A stretch of DNA of 64,000 bases from Puniceicoccaceae bacterium 5H (GTDB lineage Bacteria > Verrucomicrobiota > Verrucomicrobiia > Opitutales > Oceanipulchritudinaceae), in NCBI GenBank assembly GCA_009772895.1, contig WOUP01000014.1, positions 1 to 64,000 of the forward strand. The letters run 5' to 3'. The notes under the pieces were generated by a model, which was not told the origin of the DNA, did no database searches, and saw only the letters and a program-made list of their open reading frames with translations. Every line of letters starts with the position of its first letter. Positions within the stretch are counted from its first letter, which is position 1. Below are positions 17,136 through 26,741 of the stretch, one piece after another. Position numbers and translations under genes: made by a program.

Positions 17136-20000
17136 ATGACCTCAAAACGATTCCTGATCCCGATCCTGCTGCTCTTGTTCGCGTCCGGTCGCCTTTTTGC
17201 GCTGGGCGAGCCGCAGGTGATCCAATTCCGCCCCGGTGACGGCGCTCTGGCGCTGGTCGCGCAGGGCAAGGCCTTGCCGCTTTGGCTCGATGCCGATGAC
17301 GACCCCGGCGTGCTGCGCGCCGCTGGCGACCTGCAGGCCGACTTCGAGCGTGTGACGCAAATTCGCCCGGAGCTTTCGACCGCCCAACGCAGCCCCGGCC
17401 GCAAGGTCATCCTCGCCGGCACCCTGGGCACACCGCTGATCGACCGCCTCGTCGAAGCGGGCAAGCTCGACACGACCCAGCTGGAGGGGCGCTGGGAAGC
17501 CTTTTGGATCGGGCAGGTCGAGCAGCCGGCCAAAGGCGTCGACCGCGCGCTGGTGGTCGTCGGCAGCGACCGCCGCGGCACGATTTACGGCCTCTACACG
17601 CTCTCCGAACAGATGGGCGTCTCCCCCTGGTATTGGTGGGCAGACGTGCCGGTGGACACGCACGAGGCCCTCTACGCCCGGGCCGAGCCGCTCTATGACG
17701 ACGGTCCGACGGTCCAGTATCGCGGCATCTTCCTCAACGACGAAGCCCCCGCGCTGACCGGTTGGGTCAACGAAAAGTTCGGCGGCTACAATCACGCCTT
17801 TTACGGCCACCTCTTCGAGCTGATCCTGCGTATGAAGGGCAACTTCCTCTGGCCCGCCATGTGGGGCAGCGCGTTCTTCGACGACGATGCACAGAACGGC
17901 CCGTTGGCCGACGAATACGGCATCGTCATGAGCACCTCCCACCACGAGCCGATGAACCGGGCGCACGCCGAATGGGGGCGTTACGGCGAGGGGCCCTGGG
18001 AATACCGTGAAAACGCCGAGAAGCTGCAGCAGTTCTGGACCGAAGGCATCCGCCGCAGCAAGGACTGGGAAACCTACATCACCCTCGGCATGCGCGGCGA
18101 CGGCGACGAGCCGATGTCGGAAGACGCCAACGTGGATCTGCTCGAGCGTATCGTGCACGACCAGCGCGAGATCCTGCAGCGCGAGATGGATCGCCCCCTG
18201 GAAGACATCCCGCAAGTCTGGGCCCTCTACAAGGAGGTGCAGGAATACTACGAGCGCGGTATGCGCGTGCCCGACGATGTGACGCTGCTCTGGACGGACG
18301 ACAACTGGGGCAACATTCGCCGCCTGCCGGCTCCGGACGAGATGGACCGCTCCGGCGGCGCAGGCGTGTATTACCACTTTGACTACGTGGGCGGTCCGCG
18401 CTCCTACAAGTGGATGAACATCATGCCGATCACCAAGATCTGGCAGCAGATGAACCTCGCCTGGCAGTACGAGGCCAACCGCATCTGGGTCGTCAACGTG
18501 GGCGATCTCAAGCCGATGGAATTCCCGACCGAATTTTTCCTCACCTACGCCTGGGATCCCGCCGCCTGGCCTTACGAGCGCCTGACCGCATACCACCGCC
18601 AGTGGGCGGCCCGCGAGTTCGGCCCCGAACATGCCGATGCGATCGCCCACCTCATCGCGACCTACACCAAATACAATAGCCGCCGCAAGCCGGAGCAGAT
18701 GACGCCCGACACCTTCAGCCTGATCCACTACGATGAGGCCGAGCGCGTGGTGGCCGATTGGCAGGCGCTGGTGGCCGAAGCGAAAAAGGTGCAGGCGCAG
18801 CTGCCCGAGTCGATGCAGTCGGCCTATTTCCAACTGGTGCAGTATCCCATCGAGGCCTCCGCTACGGTGGTCGAACTCTACGTGTCGGCGGGCGAAAACC
18901 AGCTCTTCGGCTTCCAGGGGCGCGAGGCCACCAATGCCGCCGCCGACCGCACGGTCGCGCTATTCGAGCGGGACGATGCGTTGGCCCGGCAATACCACCA
19001 GATCAACGACGGCAAGTGGAACCACTTCATGGCGCAGGCCAACCTCGGTTATCAGACCTGGCAGCAGCCCGACCGCGACACCATGCCGTCGGTCACCCGC
19101 GTGCATGAGCGCGAGGCGGCGCAGATGGCTGTGAGCCTGCCCGGTAGCCCGTTCTCCTGGCCCAGCAACCACCCCGGCAAGGGGGAAGCGCGCACGCCGG
19201 TCCTCAGTGCCGTGGCGCAGGACGCGACCCACCTCACCGTCTTCAACCGCGGCACCGAAGCGTTTACCTTCAGCGCGCAGGCGGAACCGGGCTGGCTGCA
19301 CGTGACGCCCGCCGAGGGCACGGTGACCGCCGGCCAGCGGCTGACCGTCTCCGCGGACTGGAGCGAGGTGCCGGCGGGTGAGCACGAGGGCAAGGTGACG
19401 CTCAAGGGCGCCGACGGCTGGCCCGTGACAGTCACGGTGCCGGTGGTGAAGCGCTCCGTGCCGGCGGACTTCCAGGGCTTCGTCGAGACCCACGGCTACA
19501 TCTCCATCGAGGCCCCGCACTTCCAGCGTCAGACGGGCAGCGACGTGCAGTGGCGCGTGCTGGAAGACTTTGGCCGCACGTTGGGCGCCGTGACGACCTT
19601 CCCGGTGCGCGCCGAGAGCGAAGCGCACCCCGGCGGTGAATCCCCGCACCTGGCCTACGACTTCTACGTCCATAGCGCGGCCGAAGAAGCGAGCGTGAAC
19701 CTGCAGTTCGCGCCCGCCTTCGCCTTCCAGCCGGGCCGTGGCCTGCGCTGCGCCGTGTCCATCGACGACGAGGCGCCGGAGATCATCGAGATCCAGGCCA
19801 CCAAGACGCACCCCATGTGGCAGCAGGCCGTCTCCAACGCCATGCACGAAGTGGCGGTGAAGCGCCAGCTGGAGCCCGGCGCGCATACGCTCAAGGTCTG
19901 GTATGTGGACCCGGGCGTGGTGCTGCAAAAGGTGGTGATCGACCTTGGCGGCCTCGAGCCGAGCTACCTCGGGCCGCCCGAAAGCCCGCTGATGCAGTAG
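17136..20000 (+). CDS. Glycoside hydrolase family 115, xylan alpha-1,2-glucuronidase
   Basis: A 954-residue secreted protein with a signal peptide ending near residue 22 and the GH115 signature segments: DRRGTIYGLYTLSEQMGVSP near residue 147, YRGIFLNDEAP near 194, GNFLWPAMWGSAF near 234, GMRGDGDEPM near 318 and LLWTDDNWGN near 384. GH115 enzymes remove (4-O-methyl)glucuronic acid from internal and terminal xylose units of intact glucuronoxylan, which complements the GH67 enzyme encoded at 21759-23921, which acts on chain ends. The C-terminal 300 residues contain beta-sandwich modules. An intrinsic terminator follows. It ends the rightward GH3-GH35-GH115 run. Confidence 0.93.
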   Translation: MTSKRFLIPILLLLFASGRLFALGEPQVIQFRPGDGALALVAQGKALPLWLDADDDPGVLRAAGDLQADFERVTQIRPELSTAQRSPGRKVILAGTLGTPLIDRLVEAGKLDTTQLEGRWEAFWIGQVEQPAKGVDRALVVVGSDRRGTIYGLYTLSEQMGVSPWYWWADVPVDTHEALYARAEPLYDDGPTVQYRGIFLNDEAPALTGWVNEKFGGYNHAFYGHLFELILRMKGNFLWPAMWGSAFFDDDAQNGPLADEYGIVMSTSHHEPMNRAHAEWGRYGEGPWEYRENAEKLQQFWTEGIRRSKDWETYITLGMRGDGDEPMSEDANVDLLERIVHDQREILQREMDRPLEDIPQVWALYKEVQEYYERGMRVPDDVTLLWTDDNWGNIRRLPAPDEMDRSGGAGVYYHFDYVGGPRSYKWMNIMPITKIWQQMNLAWQYEANRIWVVNVGDLKPMEFPTEFFLTYAWDPAAWPYERLTAYHRQWAAREFGPEHADAIAHLIATYTKYNSRRKPEQMTPDTFSLIHYDEAERVVADWQALVAEAKKVQAQLPESMQSAYFQLVQYPIEASATVVELYVSAGENQLFGFQGREATNAAADRTVALFERDDALARQYHQINDGKWNHFMAQANLGYQTWQQPDRDTMPSVTRVHEREAAQMAVSLPGSPFSWPSNHPGKGEARTPVLSAVAQDATHLTVFNRGTEAFTFSAQAEPGWLHVTPAEGTVTAGQRLTVSADWSEVPAGEHEGKVTLKGADGWPVTVTVPVVKRSVPADFQGFVETHGYISIEAPHFQRQTGSDVQWRVLEDFGRTLGAVTTFPVRAESEAHPGGESPHLAYDFYVHSAAEEASVNLQFAPAFAFQPGRGLRCAVSIDDEAPEIIEIQATKTHPMWQQAVSNAMHEVAVKRQLEPGAHTLKVWYVDPGVVLQKVVIDLGGLEPSYLGPPESPLMQ

Positions 20001-20031
20001 CAGTAGGGCGCCTCTCCGCCTTTTTGACGCA

Positions 20032-20071
20032 AAAGCCCCGCCGTTCCTCGCCGGCGGGGCTTTCCTGTTTT
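20032..20071 (+). terminator. Intrinsic terminator after the GH115 gene
   Basis: Perfect 12-base-pair stem AAAGCCCCGCCG / CGGCGGGGCTTT with an 8-base loop, followed by CCTGTTTT, 31 bases past the GH115 stop. As the GH43 gene converges from the other side, it may act in both directions: the minus strand has AAA pairing into TTTTGCG after the stem. Confidence 0.85.
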
Positions 20072-20097
20072 AGCGATACGAATGACGATCGGTAGGT

Positions 20098-21762
20098 TTA
20101 TTCGTCACGGGCAAAAAGACCAAGGTACGCTCCGACGAAGCCGCCTGCTTCGTGGGTGCTGAGCAGGGCCCCGTCTTCGCGCGACAGGTCCTGCCACTCA
20201 CCGCCGTCCGTGCGGTAGGCAAAGGTATAGGTGCGGTTTTCGGCGCGAATCTGCAGGTCCAGCTGATTCCCCTGCACGGTCTCCAGTTCCCGGCTCACGA
20301 CCACGGCGGGGGCTTCGCCGTTGGCGCGCTCCAGAAAGACCGTCGCGCCGCCATCATCATGCGAATTCACCCCGAGGAAGAAGTGGTGTTTGGCGTTCTG
20401 AAAGGCCACCATGCCGGCTTCGGTCCCCTTTGGCGGCAGCTCGAGCGACGTGCTGGCCTCGAAGGACAGGTGCTGTTGACGCCGCCCCAGAAACGAGGGG
20501 TTTTGCAGCGTATCCAGCCCGATGGCCTGCGGCTCCAGCGACAGCGTGCCGGCCTCCGGGTTCAGGTGCCACCACCTGCGCTGCGGGTTGCGCAACATGT
20601 TCCAGGGTAGGCCCAATTCCGGGCCCTCGAAGTCGTCCCGCCAGGTGAAGTTGCCGTTGAGCGGCACATTGGGTTCGACGCCGCCCGTCTGCAGGTTCGG
20701 GCGCTCGGGCGTACGCGGGATGGGCTCGCCCTCGGGCAGGATCATCGGCCAGCCGTCTTCCCAGGTGACCGGTAGTAGAAACGTCTCCCGTCCGGTGTTG
20801 TAAAGGTCATCCTCATACGGACGGCAGGCGAGGAACGTCGCCCACCAGCTGCCGTCGGGCAGCTCCACCAGGTCGGCGTGGCCCGCGCTCGTGATGGGGT
20901 GGGGACGGTCGGGCGAGAGGTCCCGCTGCGTCAGGATGGGGTTGCGTTCGGCAGGCTTCCAGGGGCCGAAAATGTCCCGGCTGCGCAGGATGACCTGTGA
21001 GTGGTTGACCGAGGTGCCGCCCTCGGCGCAGGTCAGGTAGTACCAGCCGTCTTTCTTGAAAATGTGGGGCCCTTCGATCCAGACCGGTTGCTGCGAGAGG
21101 TCGATGCCGCCGTTGACGATCATCTTGCGCGGGCCGACCATCGCCTGTTGCTCGAGGTCGTATTCCTGCACCCAGATCGCGCGGTGGCCGTCGTAGAGTG
21201 GCTCGTTGTTCGGCGGGATGTCGTTGTTCACCACCCAGGCCCGGCCGTCGTCGTCGAAAAACAGAGACGGGTCGATGCCGCCGAAGTCCAGGTAATGCGG
21301 GTCCGACCACGGTCCGGCGGGATCCTTGGCTGTGATGATGAAGTTGCCCCCGCTGTCGACCGCCGTGGTGATGATGTAAAACAGGCCGTCGTGGTAGCTG
21401 ATGGCGGGCGCAAAGATCCCGCGCGAGATGCGCAGACCGTTGAAGTCGAGCATGTCCGGGCGGTCCAGCGCGTAGCCGATCTGACGCCAGTGCACGAGGT
21501 CTTTGCTGTGAAAGATGGGCAGGCCGGGGAAGTAGCAAAAGGTGGAGTTGACGAGGTAGTAGTCGTCGCCGACCCGCGTAATGCTCGGGTCGGGGTAAAA
21601 GCCGGCGAGGATGGGGTTCTGGTAATGTCCCTCCGGCACGTCCGGCGCAAACCAATCGCCGGTGCCCCGGTATTCAAACCAGTCGAAGGTGGCGGGGGCG
21701 GCCAAGGCGGTAGACGTCAGCAGGCCGAGGGTCGCAAACAAGGGGAGGTGACGGGGCTTCAT
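20098..21762 (-). CDS. Glycoside hydrolase family 43, beta-xylosidase/arabinofuranosidase
   Basis: A 554-residue secreted five-bladed propeller enzyme. After a signal peptide (ending near Ala-Leu-Ala-Ala, residue 19-20) come the three catalytic regions of GH43: FYPDPS near residue 52 (base Asp), GGIDPSLFFDDDG near 164 (pKa-tuning Asp) and EGPHIF near 232 (acid Glu). The C-terminal 200 residues form a beta-sandwich domain typical of GH43 xylosidases. It probably removes xylose or arabinose from xylo-oligosaccharides. Its ATG (21762) overlaps the stop of the GH67 gene by 4 bases, so the two are coupled. Which of the two activities dominates cannot be told. Confidence 0.92.
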   Translation of the reverse strand: MKPRHLPLFATLGLLTSTALAAPATFDWFEYRGTGDWFAPDVPEGHYQNPILAGFYPDPSITRVGDDYYLVNSTFCYFPGLPIFHSKDLVHWRQIGYALDRPDMLDFNGLRISRGIFAPAISYHDGLFYIITTAVDSGGNFIITAKDPAGPWSDPHYLDFGGIDPSLFFDDDGRAWVVNNDIPPNNEPLYDGHRAIWVQEYDLEQQAMVGPRKMIVNGGIDLSQQPVWIEGPHIFKKDGWYYLTCAEGGTSVNHSQVILRSRDIFGPWKPAERNPILTQRDLSPDRPHPITSAGHADLVELPDGSWWATFLACRPYEDDLYNTGRETFLLPVTWEDGWPMILPEGEPIPRTPERPNLQTGGVEPNVPLNGNFTWRDDFEGPELGLPWNMLRNPQRRWWHLNPEAGTLSLEPQAIGLDTLQNPSFLGRRQQHLSFEASTSLELPPKGTEAGMVAFQNAKHHFFLGVNSHDDGGATVFLERANGEAPAVVVSRELETVQGNQLDLQIRAENRTYTFAYRTDGGEWQDLSREDGALLSTHEAGGFVGAYLGLFARDE

Positions 21763-23921
21763 TGATGGCTGGGGGTTCCGGGGACGTAGTGTTCTTGGAG
21801 ATTTTGGTAGTATTCGAGGTCGTGAGCCGGGGCTTCGACACCCGCCGGCAGCGGCCTTTGCGAGAATTGCTGGAAGTAGAGCAGCACCGCGTCGCGCCAT
21901 TGCACGGCATCCTTCTCCTGGCGCTTGAGCAGGGCCGCCACGTGGGCATAGCGCTGGGCGTCGATCTGGCCCTGCAGGTCGGCCCACGCCTGCTCCCACT
22001 CGCGCACGGCGTCCACTCCGCGCTGGTAACGGTAGGCTAATTCGTCCCACAGGATGTTGCCCGTGCGCAGCCGGTAGTCCCACGGCACGTGGTGGAACCA
22101 CAGGAGCAGGTTGAGCGGCGTCGTCTCGATGCGCTCCCAGCGTTGGCGCAGTTCGGGCGCATACTGCTCCAGCGCGTTCGAGCCCTGTGAGGTGCGGTCA
22201 AAGCCCAGACCCTCGCGATCCGCCCGGTGGTAATAGGTGGCGGTCCAGTCCGGGCGCCCCTGATCGACCCACGGACCGGGGCCGTAGTGGTGGTCCCAGG
22301 CCATGATGTGGTGCAGCCCCAGGGGCATGCTGTAGTCGACCACCGTTTCGCGGGACGCCATCAGCATCGGCACCAGCGTATCTTCCACCGCCGGATTGCG
22401 GTCAAAGCTCATGCGCGTCCACTCCTGCGCGATCTGGTCGCTGCTCAGCTCCGGATTCCAGGCCAGGCGCCCGTAGGCATACCAGTTGGACTGTGCCAGC
22501 GGGTGGCCCGTCCAGTTGCGGTCGGTGCCGATATTGGCCACGCCGGAGATGACCGAGAGCTTGCGGTCCGTCAGGCTGCCGTCGATCACCTTGGCGACGG
22601 TCGAGCCCGGGCCTTCGGCAAAAGTGTCGGTGTCCAGCACCTCCTCGTAGAGCGGTGCCAGATAGGCCAGCTGCACCGAGGTGCCCAGATATTCCTGCGT
22701 CAGCTGCAGCTCCAGCGCCAGATTGGTCTCCGGCATCGCGCCAAAGAGCGGGTGCACCGGCTCACGCGGCATGAAGTCGAGCGGCCCGTTCTTGATCTGG
22801 ATCGCCACGTTGTCGCGAAACTGGCCGTCCAGCGGCTGAAACTCGTTGTAGGCCTGCTTGACGCGGTCTTCCTGCTCCTCCGCCGCATAGACGAAGGCCC
22901 GCCAGATGACGATGCCGTCGTGCGGCGCCAGAGCGTCGGCCAGCATATTGGCTCCCTCGGCGTGATTGCGCCCATAGTCCTGCGGCCCCGGCTGTCCCTC
23001 GGAGTTGGCCTTGACCAAAAAGCCGCCGAAGTCCGGGATGCGCGCGTAAATCTCGCTCACCTTGTCCTGCCACCAGTCCCGCACGTCGTCGTCCAGTGGA
23101 TCGGCCGTATCGAGGCCCGCCAGCTCCATCGGGGCACTGAAGCGCGCCGTGAGGTAGACGCGGATGCCGTAGGGGCGGAAGACGTCGGCCAGCGCCGCGA
23201 CCTTCTCCAGATATTGCGGCGTCAGCACCAGAGCGTCGGCATTCACATTGGTCAGGGACACGCCATTGATGCCCACACTGGCGCAGGCCCGGGCGTAGTC
23301 CTCGTAGCGCGGCGTCCGGTAGTCCGGCAGCTGAAACCACTCCCAGAGAGACTGGCCAGCCGTGCCGCGTTCGACCGTACGGGTGAGGTTGTCCCAGTGG
23401 TTGAGCAGGCGACGCTGGATGTGCGGCTTGCTGGCGAGGTCGAGGTGGGAAAGCGAGTGGGCGGTCTGGACCTCGCGCAGCAGCGCGAAGCTGCCGTAGA
23501 GCAGGCCGATGTCGCGGTTGGCGGCGATCACGATCCCCGTTTGCCCGTCGCGCTCCACGCTCTGGATACGGTAACCCTCGGGTCCGAGTTCATCGAGATC
23601 GTCCGCCAGCTCCAGGTCGTCCAGCGCCTCGTCGTCCGCCGTCGCCAGCAGCAGGAAGGAACCCAGTTCGGGCACCGCCGCGCGCAGGTCGACGGGTTGC
23701 CCCGAGAGGCCGCCCAAGCCCCGTTGCAGTTCCGCCACCGCCTTCTCGACCGTGGGCGAGCTCCCGGGCGCGACGATGCAGGCGATCTGCTCGCGCAGGT
23801 AATCACGCTGGGCCTGCGTCGCCAGCGGTTCATAGCGGAGCCAGAGGCGATAACCGTCGTCCGCATGGAGGCTGGCGGCGCCCGCCATGAGCACAAGGAG
23901 GAGTCGAAAAAACTGCTTCAT
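21759..23921 (-). CDS. Glycoside hydrolase family 67 alpha-glucuronidase
   Basis: A 720-residue protein with a signal peptide (about 20 residues) and full-length GH67 architecture. The N-terminal domain has DIGLLYGSFALLREVQ; the barrel has RRLLNHWDNLTRTVERG, GINGVSLTNVNA, FLVKANSEGQPGPQDYGR near residue 305 (acid Glu region) and IKNGPLDFMPREPVHP near 378-392, which carries the Asp and Glu that activate water. GH67 enzymes release (4-O-methyl)glucuronic acid from the non-reducing-end xylose of aldouronic acids. It is the first gene of a two-gene unit with GH43. The glucuronate it frees would feed the uxaC/uxuA pathway in this window. Confidence 0.95.
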   Translation of the reverse strand: MKQFFRLLLVLMAGAASLHADDGYRLWLRYEPLATQAQRDYLREQIACIVAPGSSPTVEKAVAELQRGLGGLSGQPVDLRAAVPELGSFLLLATADDEALDDLELADDLDELGPEGYRIQSVERDGQTGIVIAANRDIGLLYGSFALLREVQTAHSLSHLDLASKPHIQRRLLNHWDNLTRTVERGTAGQSLWEWFQLPDYRTPRYEDYARACASVGINGVSLTNVNADALVLTPQYLEKVAALADVFRPYGIRVYLTARFSAPMELAGLDTADPLDDDVRDWWQDKVSEIYARIPDFGGFLVKANSEGQPGPQDYGRNHAEGANMLADALAPHDGIVIWRAFVYAAEEQEDRVKQAYNEFQPLDGQFRDNVAIQIKNGPLDFMPREPVHPLFGAMPETNLALELQLTQEYLGTSVQLAYLAPLYEEVLDTDTFAEGPGSTVAKVIDGSLTDRKLSVISGVANIGTDRNWTGHPLAQSNWYAYGRLAWNPELSSDQIAQEWTRMSFDRNPAVEDTLVPMLMASRETVVDYSMPLGLHHIMAWDHHYGPGPWVDQGRPDWTATYYHRADREGLGFDRTSQGSNALEQYAPELRQRWERIETTPLNLLLWFHHVPWDYRLRTGNILWDELAYRYQRGVDAVREWEQAWADLQGQIDAQRYAHVAALLKRQEKDAVQWRDAVLLYFQQFSQRPLPAGVEAPAHDLEYYQNLQEHYVPGTPSHQ

Positions 23922-24106
23922 CGGGAGAAAAGTCTGGGGCTGCTAAGGGGGGAGAGAAAGTCGCCGTCGGGAGGCGAAGGGGCAGTCGCCAGCGCCTCGA
24001 TCAAACGCATCGGGCGCGCTGCTTTTCAGGCTGTTCGCCCCCCTTCGCACGAGCAAAAGCGTCGCGGTTCTAACATTAGATTTTTGCCGAGATTCGGGCA
24101 GTGCTG

Positions 24107-25432
24107 GCATCCCTTCAGGATGCGGTTTTGCGGTGGGGGGGTCCGGTGGTGTCGTGCCCTTGGCGGGCCCTCAACCACCGGCTACAGGCTGGCACCTCTC
24201 CGAGGTGCTGGCCCCGGGGCGCTCGTTGCCCCGTGGGCGCGGTGGCGCATGAGGATAGCCGAAAGTGCCACTGGGAGGTGTCGTTACCATGGACGTCCCT
24301 CTCCGGAAGCACCCAGCGCGTAGGGTGATAGGGGGGCTTCGTCGTTCCATCATGAGAGGGTGTCAGGTATCGCGTAGACGCCTGCGGCCCGGAGTTCGAG
24401 CATAGGCGGCCGCGAAAATATGCCTTCGCCCCTCGCTCAACCATGAACGCAGGCCGCTTGGGGATTGCGTAGATGCTCGGGATGCGCTTGACCCCGAAGG
24501 GGTCCCATAACGTAGCCGGTGGTTGAAGCCGCTCTTGGCGGCTGATACCACCTGTTGCCGCCCGGTCATGTTCGCACCTTGAAGAGGTGCCATAGTGCTA
24601 TCATGATGCTGGCATCCCTTCTGGATGCGGTTTTGCGGTGGGGCGGGTCCGGTGGTGTCGTGCCCTTGATGGGCCCTCAACCACCGGCTACAGGCTGCAC
24701 CTCTCCGAGGTGCTGGCCGCGGGGCGCTCGTTGCCACGCGGACGCGCTGGCGCATGAGGATGGCCGAATGTGCCGCCGGGAGGGTGTCGTGACCATGGAC
24801 GTGCCTCTCTGGAAGCATCCCGCGCGTAGGGCGATCGGGGGCTTAGTCGTTCGATCATGAGAGGGTGCCGGGTATCGCGCAGACGCCTGCGGCCCGGAGT
24901 TCGAGCATAGGCTGCTGCGAAAATATGCCTTCGCCCCTCGCCCAACCATGAACGCAGGCCGTGTCCGGGGATTGCGTAGATGCTCGGGATGCGCTTGACC
25001 CCGAAGGGGTCCCATAACGTAGCCGGTGGTTGAAGCCGCTCTTGGCGGCTGATACCCCCGGTTGCGCCCGGTCATGTTCGCACCTTGAAGAGGTGCCATA
25101 GTGCTGCAGAAACATGCCTTCGCCCCTCGCTCAACCATGAACGCAGGCCGTGTCCGGGGATTGCGGAGACGCTCGGGATGCGCATGACCCCGGAGGGGTC
25201 CCATAACGTAGCCGGTGGTTGAAGCCGCTCTTGGCGGCTGATACCACCGGTTGCGCCCGGTCATGTTCGCACCTTGAAGAGGTGCCATAGCGTCGCTTTC
25301 ATGCTGGGGAATGCTGCGTTTGCTCACCGCGCAACCCCGACGGGGTTGCAGCTTATAGCCGGTGGTTGAGGTGACGCAGTCACCGACACCACCGGAACAC
25401 GCCGCCGGACCCTCGGCATCCTGAAGGGATGC
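24107..25432. repeat. Second array of six REP-like palindromic repeats
   Basis: Occupies the 1.6 kb between the GH67 and GH5 genes. Units lie at 24107-24208 (+), 24490-24590 (-), 24612-24713 (+), 24997-25096 (-), 25186-25285 (-) and 25331-25432 (-). Architecture matches the array at 4753-6011: a central CCGGTGGT/ACCACCGG arm between hairpins with 5-base loops such as CTTCA, CTCCG, CGAAG and CGACG. The 0.5-kb blocks 24107-24600 and 24612-25100 are near copies of each other, and the 25115-25285 block repeats part again. Short frames in it are artefacts of the repeats; I see no gene. Confidence 0.9.
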
Positions 25433-25461
25433 CAGCACCGACGCTCCACCATGCTGCAGCA

Positions 25462-25493
25462 CAAAAAAGCCCGCCTCCGATGAGGAGACGGGC
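25462..25493 (-). terminator. Intrinsic terminator after the GH5 gene
   Basis: Read on the minus strand: stem GCCCGTCTCC / GGAGGCGGGC (one mismatch) with a 5-base loop, followed by TTTTTT. It lies 28 bases past the GH5 stop codon and separates that gene from the repeat array. Confidence 0.85.
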
Positions 25494-25520
25494 GCAAAAA
25501 CAAACACCAATTGCGACGCG

Positions 25521-26606
25521 CTAGCTGTATTGCTGGAGCAGCTCGAGCATCTTGCGGTCGAGCTGGTGGCCCTTGTAGGACTCGTATTTCACGTCCGCGC
25601 GCTTGCTGTCGAGCGGGCCGAAGTCGCCGCGCAGGTTCCAGAGCGCCCAGCCCCAGCCCTGTTCCTGCCAGAGCTGCAGCATCGCTTCCATATACGCGAG
25701 CGCCACATCATGCGGCGTCTTGTTGTAGCAACCCCATTCGCCCACGTGCACCGGCACGCCCTGCTTGGCCAGTGGCAGCCACGGGTCGATGATGGTCTCC
25801 TTCAGCTTGGCCTGGTCGAAGTGGCGACCGTCCTCGGTGGTCAGCGGCCAGGTCGGTTCCGGCCATTCGAAGGAGCCGTGCTCGCGCATCCACTCGGCGC
25901 GGTAGTGGCTGACTTCGATCGGATCGTAGCCGCGGGTGCTCTGGACCACGCCGGCGTCGGCCATGCCCATGACGGGTTTGCGGCCCACGGAGATGCCGTC
26001 CATCACGATCAGGCGATCCGGATCGACCTCGCGGATGCCCTCGATGATGGCGCGCATCACAGGATTATGCTGACTTTCCGGGATCACCGGCGGTTCGTTC
26101 AGCAGATCGAAGCTGACGTCCTGGTTCGAGATGCCCTTGTAGCGCCGGGCGAAGACCTGCCAGTGATGACGGGTGGCCTCGAGCGCCTTCTCGTCTTCAA
26201 AGAGCTGGTAGGGCTCCGCGTCGCCATTGTTGATGCAATAGCCCGGGGCACGGTGGAAGTTGAGGTTGACGTGCACGCCATACTGACGGCCGAACTCGAC
26301 GGCTTCGTCGATGTGCTCGAGCGTGCTTTCGTCGATCTTGGACCAGTCGTTCACGTCGCCCCAGGTCCAGTAAGACATGGGCAGGCGCGCGAAGTTGAAG
26401 CCCCACTCCGCCATCAGGGCAAAGTCGGACTCGCGGTAGCGCTCGTTGGTCATCCCGCTGAATTTCTCCAGCAGGTTAAAGCCCTTGTAGAGGGGCAGCT
26501 TGTCGATGGGGAGTTTGTGGGCCGGCTTGCCGAAGAGGCCGGAGGGCGTTAATGCCATAGCCGCCGTCGCCGTAACGCCGGCGGCGAGGAATTCGCGTCG
26601 ATTCAT
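25521..26606 (-). CDS. Glycoside hydrolase family 5 (cellulase-type) endo-enzyme
   Basis: A 361-residue enzyme with a Tat-type signal (MNRREFLAAG, then a hydrophobic run). The barrel shows GFNLLEKF, WGFNFARLPMSYW, VHVNLNFHRAPGY, LLNEPP near residue 169 (acid/base Glu) and VGEWG near residue 287 (nucleophile Glu), the standard GH5 pair. It could cut cellulose, mannan or xylan backbones; the neighbours favour hemicellulose, but the exact bond is not determined. A Tat signal implies that it folds before export. It lies 135 bases after uxaC on the same strand and ends at a clear terminator. Confidence 0.88.
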   Translation of the reverse strand: MNRREFLAAGVTATAAMALTPSGLFGKPAHKLPIDKLPLYKGFNLLEKFSGMTNERYRESDFALMAEWGFNFARLPMSYWTWGDVNDWSKIDESTLEHIDEAVEFGRQYGVHVNLNFHRAPGYCINNGDAEPYQLFEDEKALEATRHHWQVFARRYKGISNQDVSFDLLNEPPVIPESQHNPVMRAIIEGIREVDPDRLIVMDGISVGRKPVMGMADAGVVQSTRGYDPIEVSHYRAEWMREHGSFEWPEPTWPLTTEDGRHFDQAKLKETIIDPWLPLAKQGVPVHVGEWGCYNKTPHDVALAYMEAMLQLWQEQGWGWALWNLRGDFGPLDSKRADVKYESYKGHQLDRKMLELLQQYS

Positions 26607-26741
26607 GGGGTGGAGGGTAGGGATCGTAGGTTGATGCCCAGGGGAGGGCGCGGGCAACAGGAGGACCGGTCCTCAGTTTCTGCAGTTTTCTTACCGCTGG
26701 GCAAGCTTATCCGACCCGGCCCGTTCCTTCACCCCCGGTGC

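Noticed and set aside
24100-25510. Several open frames of 60-280 codons in the repeat arrays
   Set aside because: They are Pro/Arg/Gly-rich readings of the palindromic repeats, occur in many frames on both strands and match no protein family.
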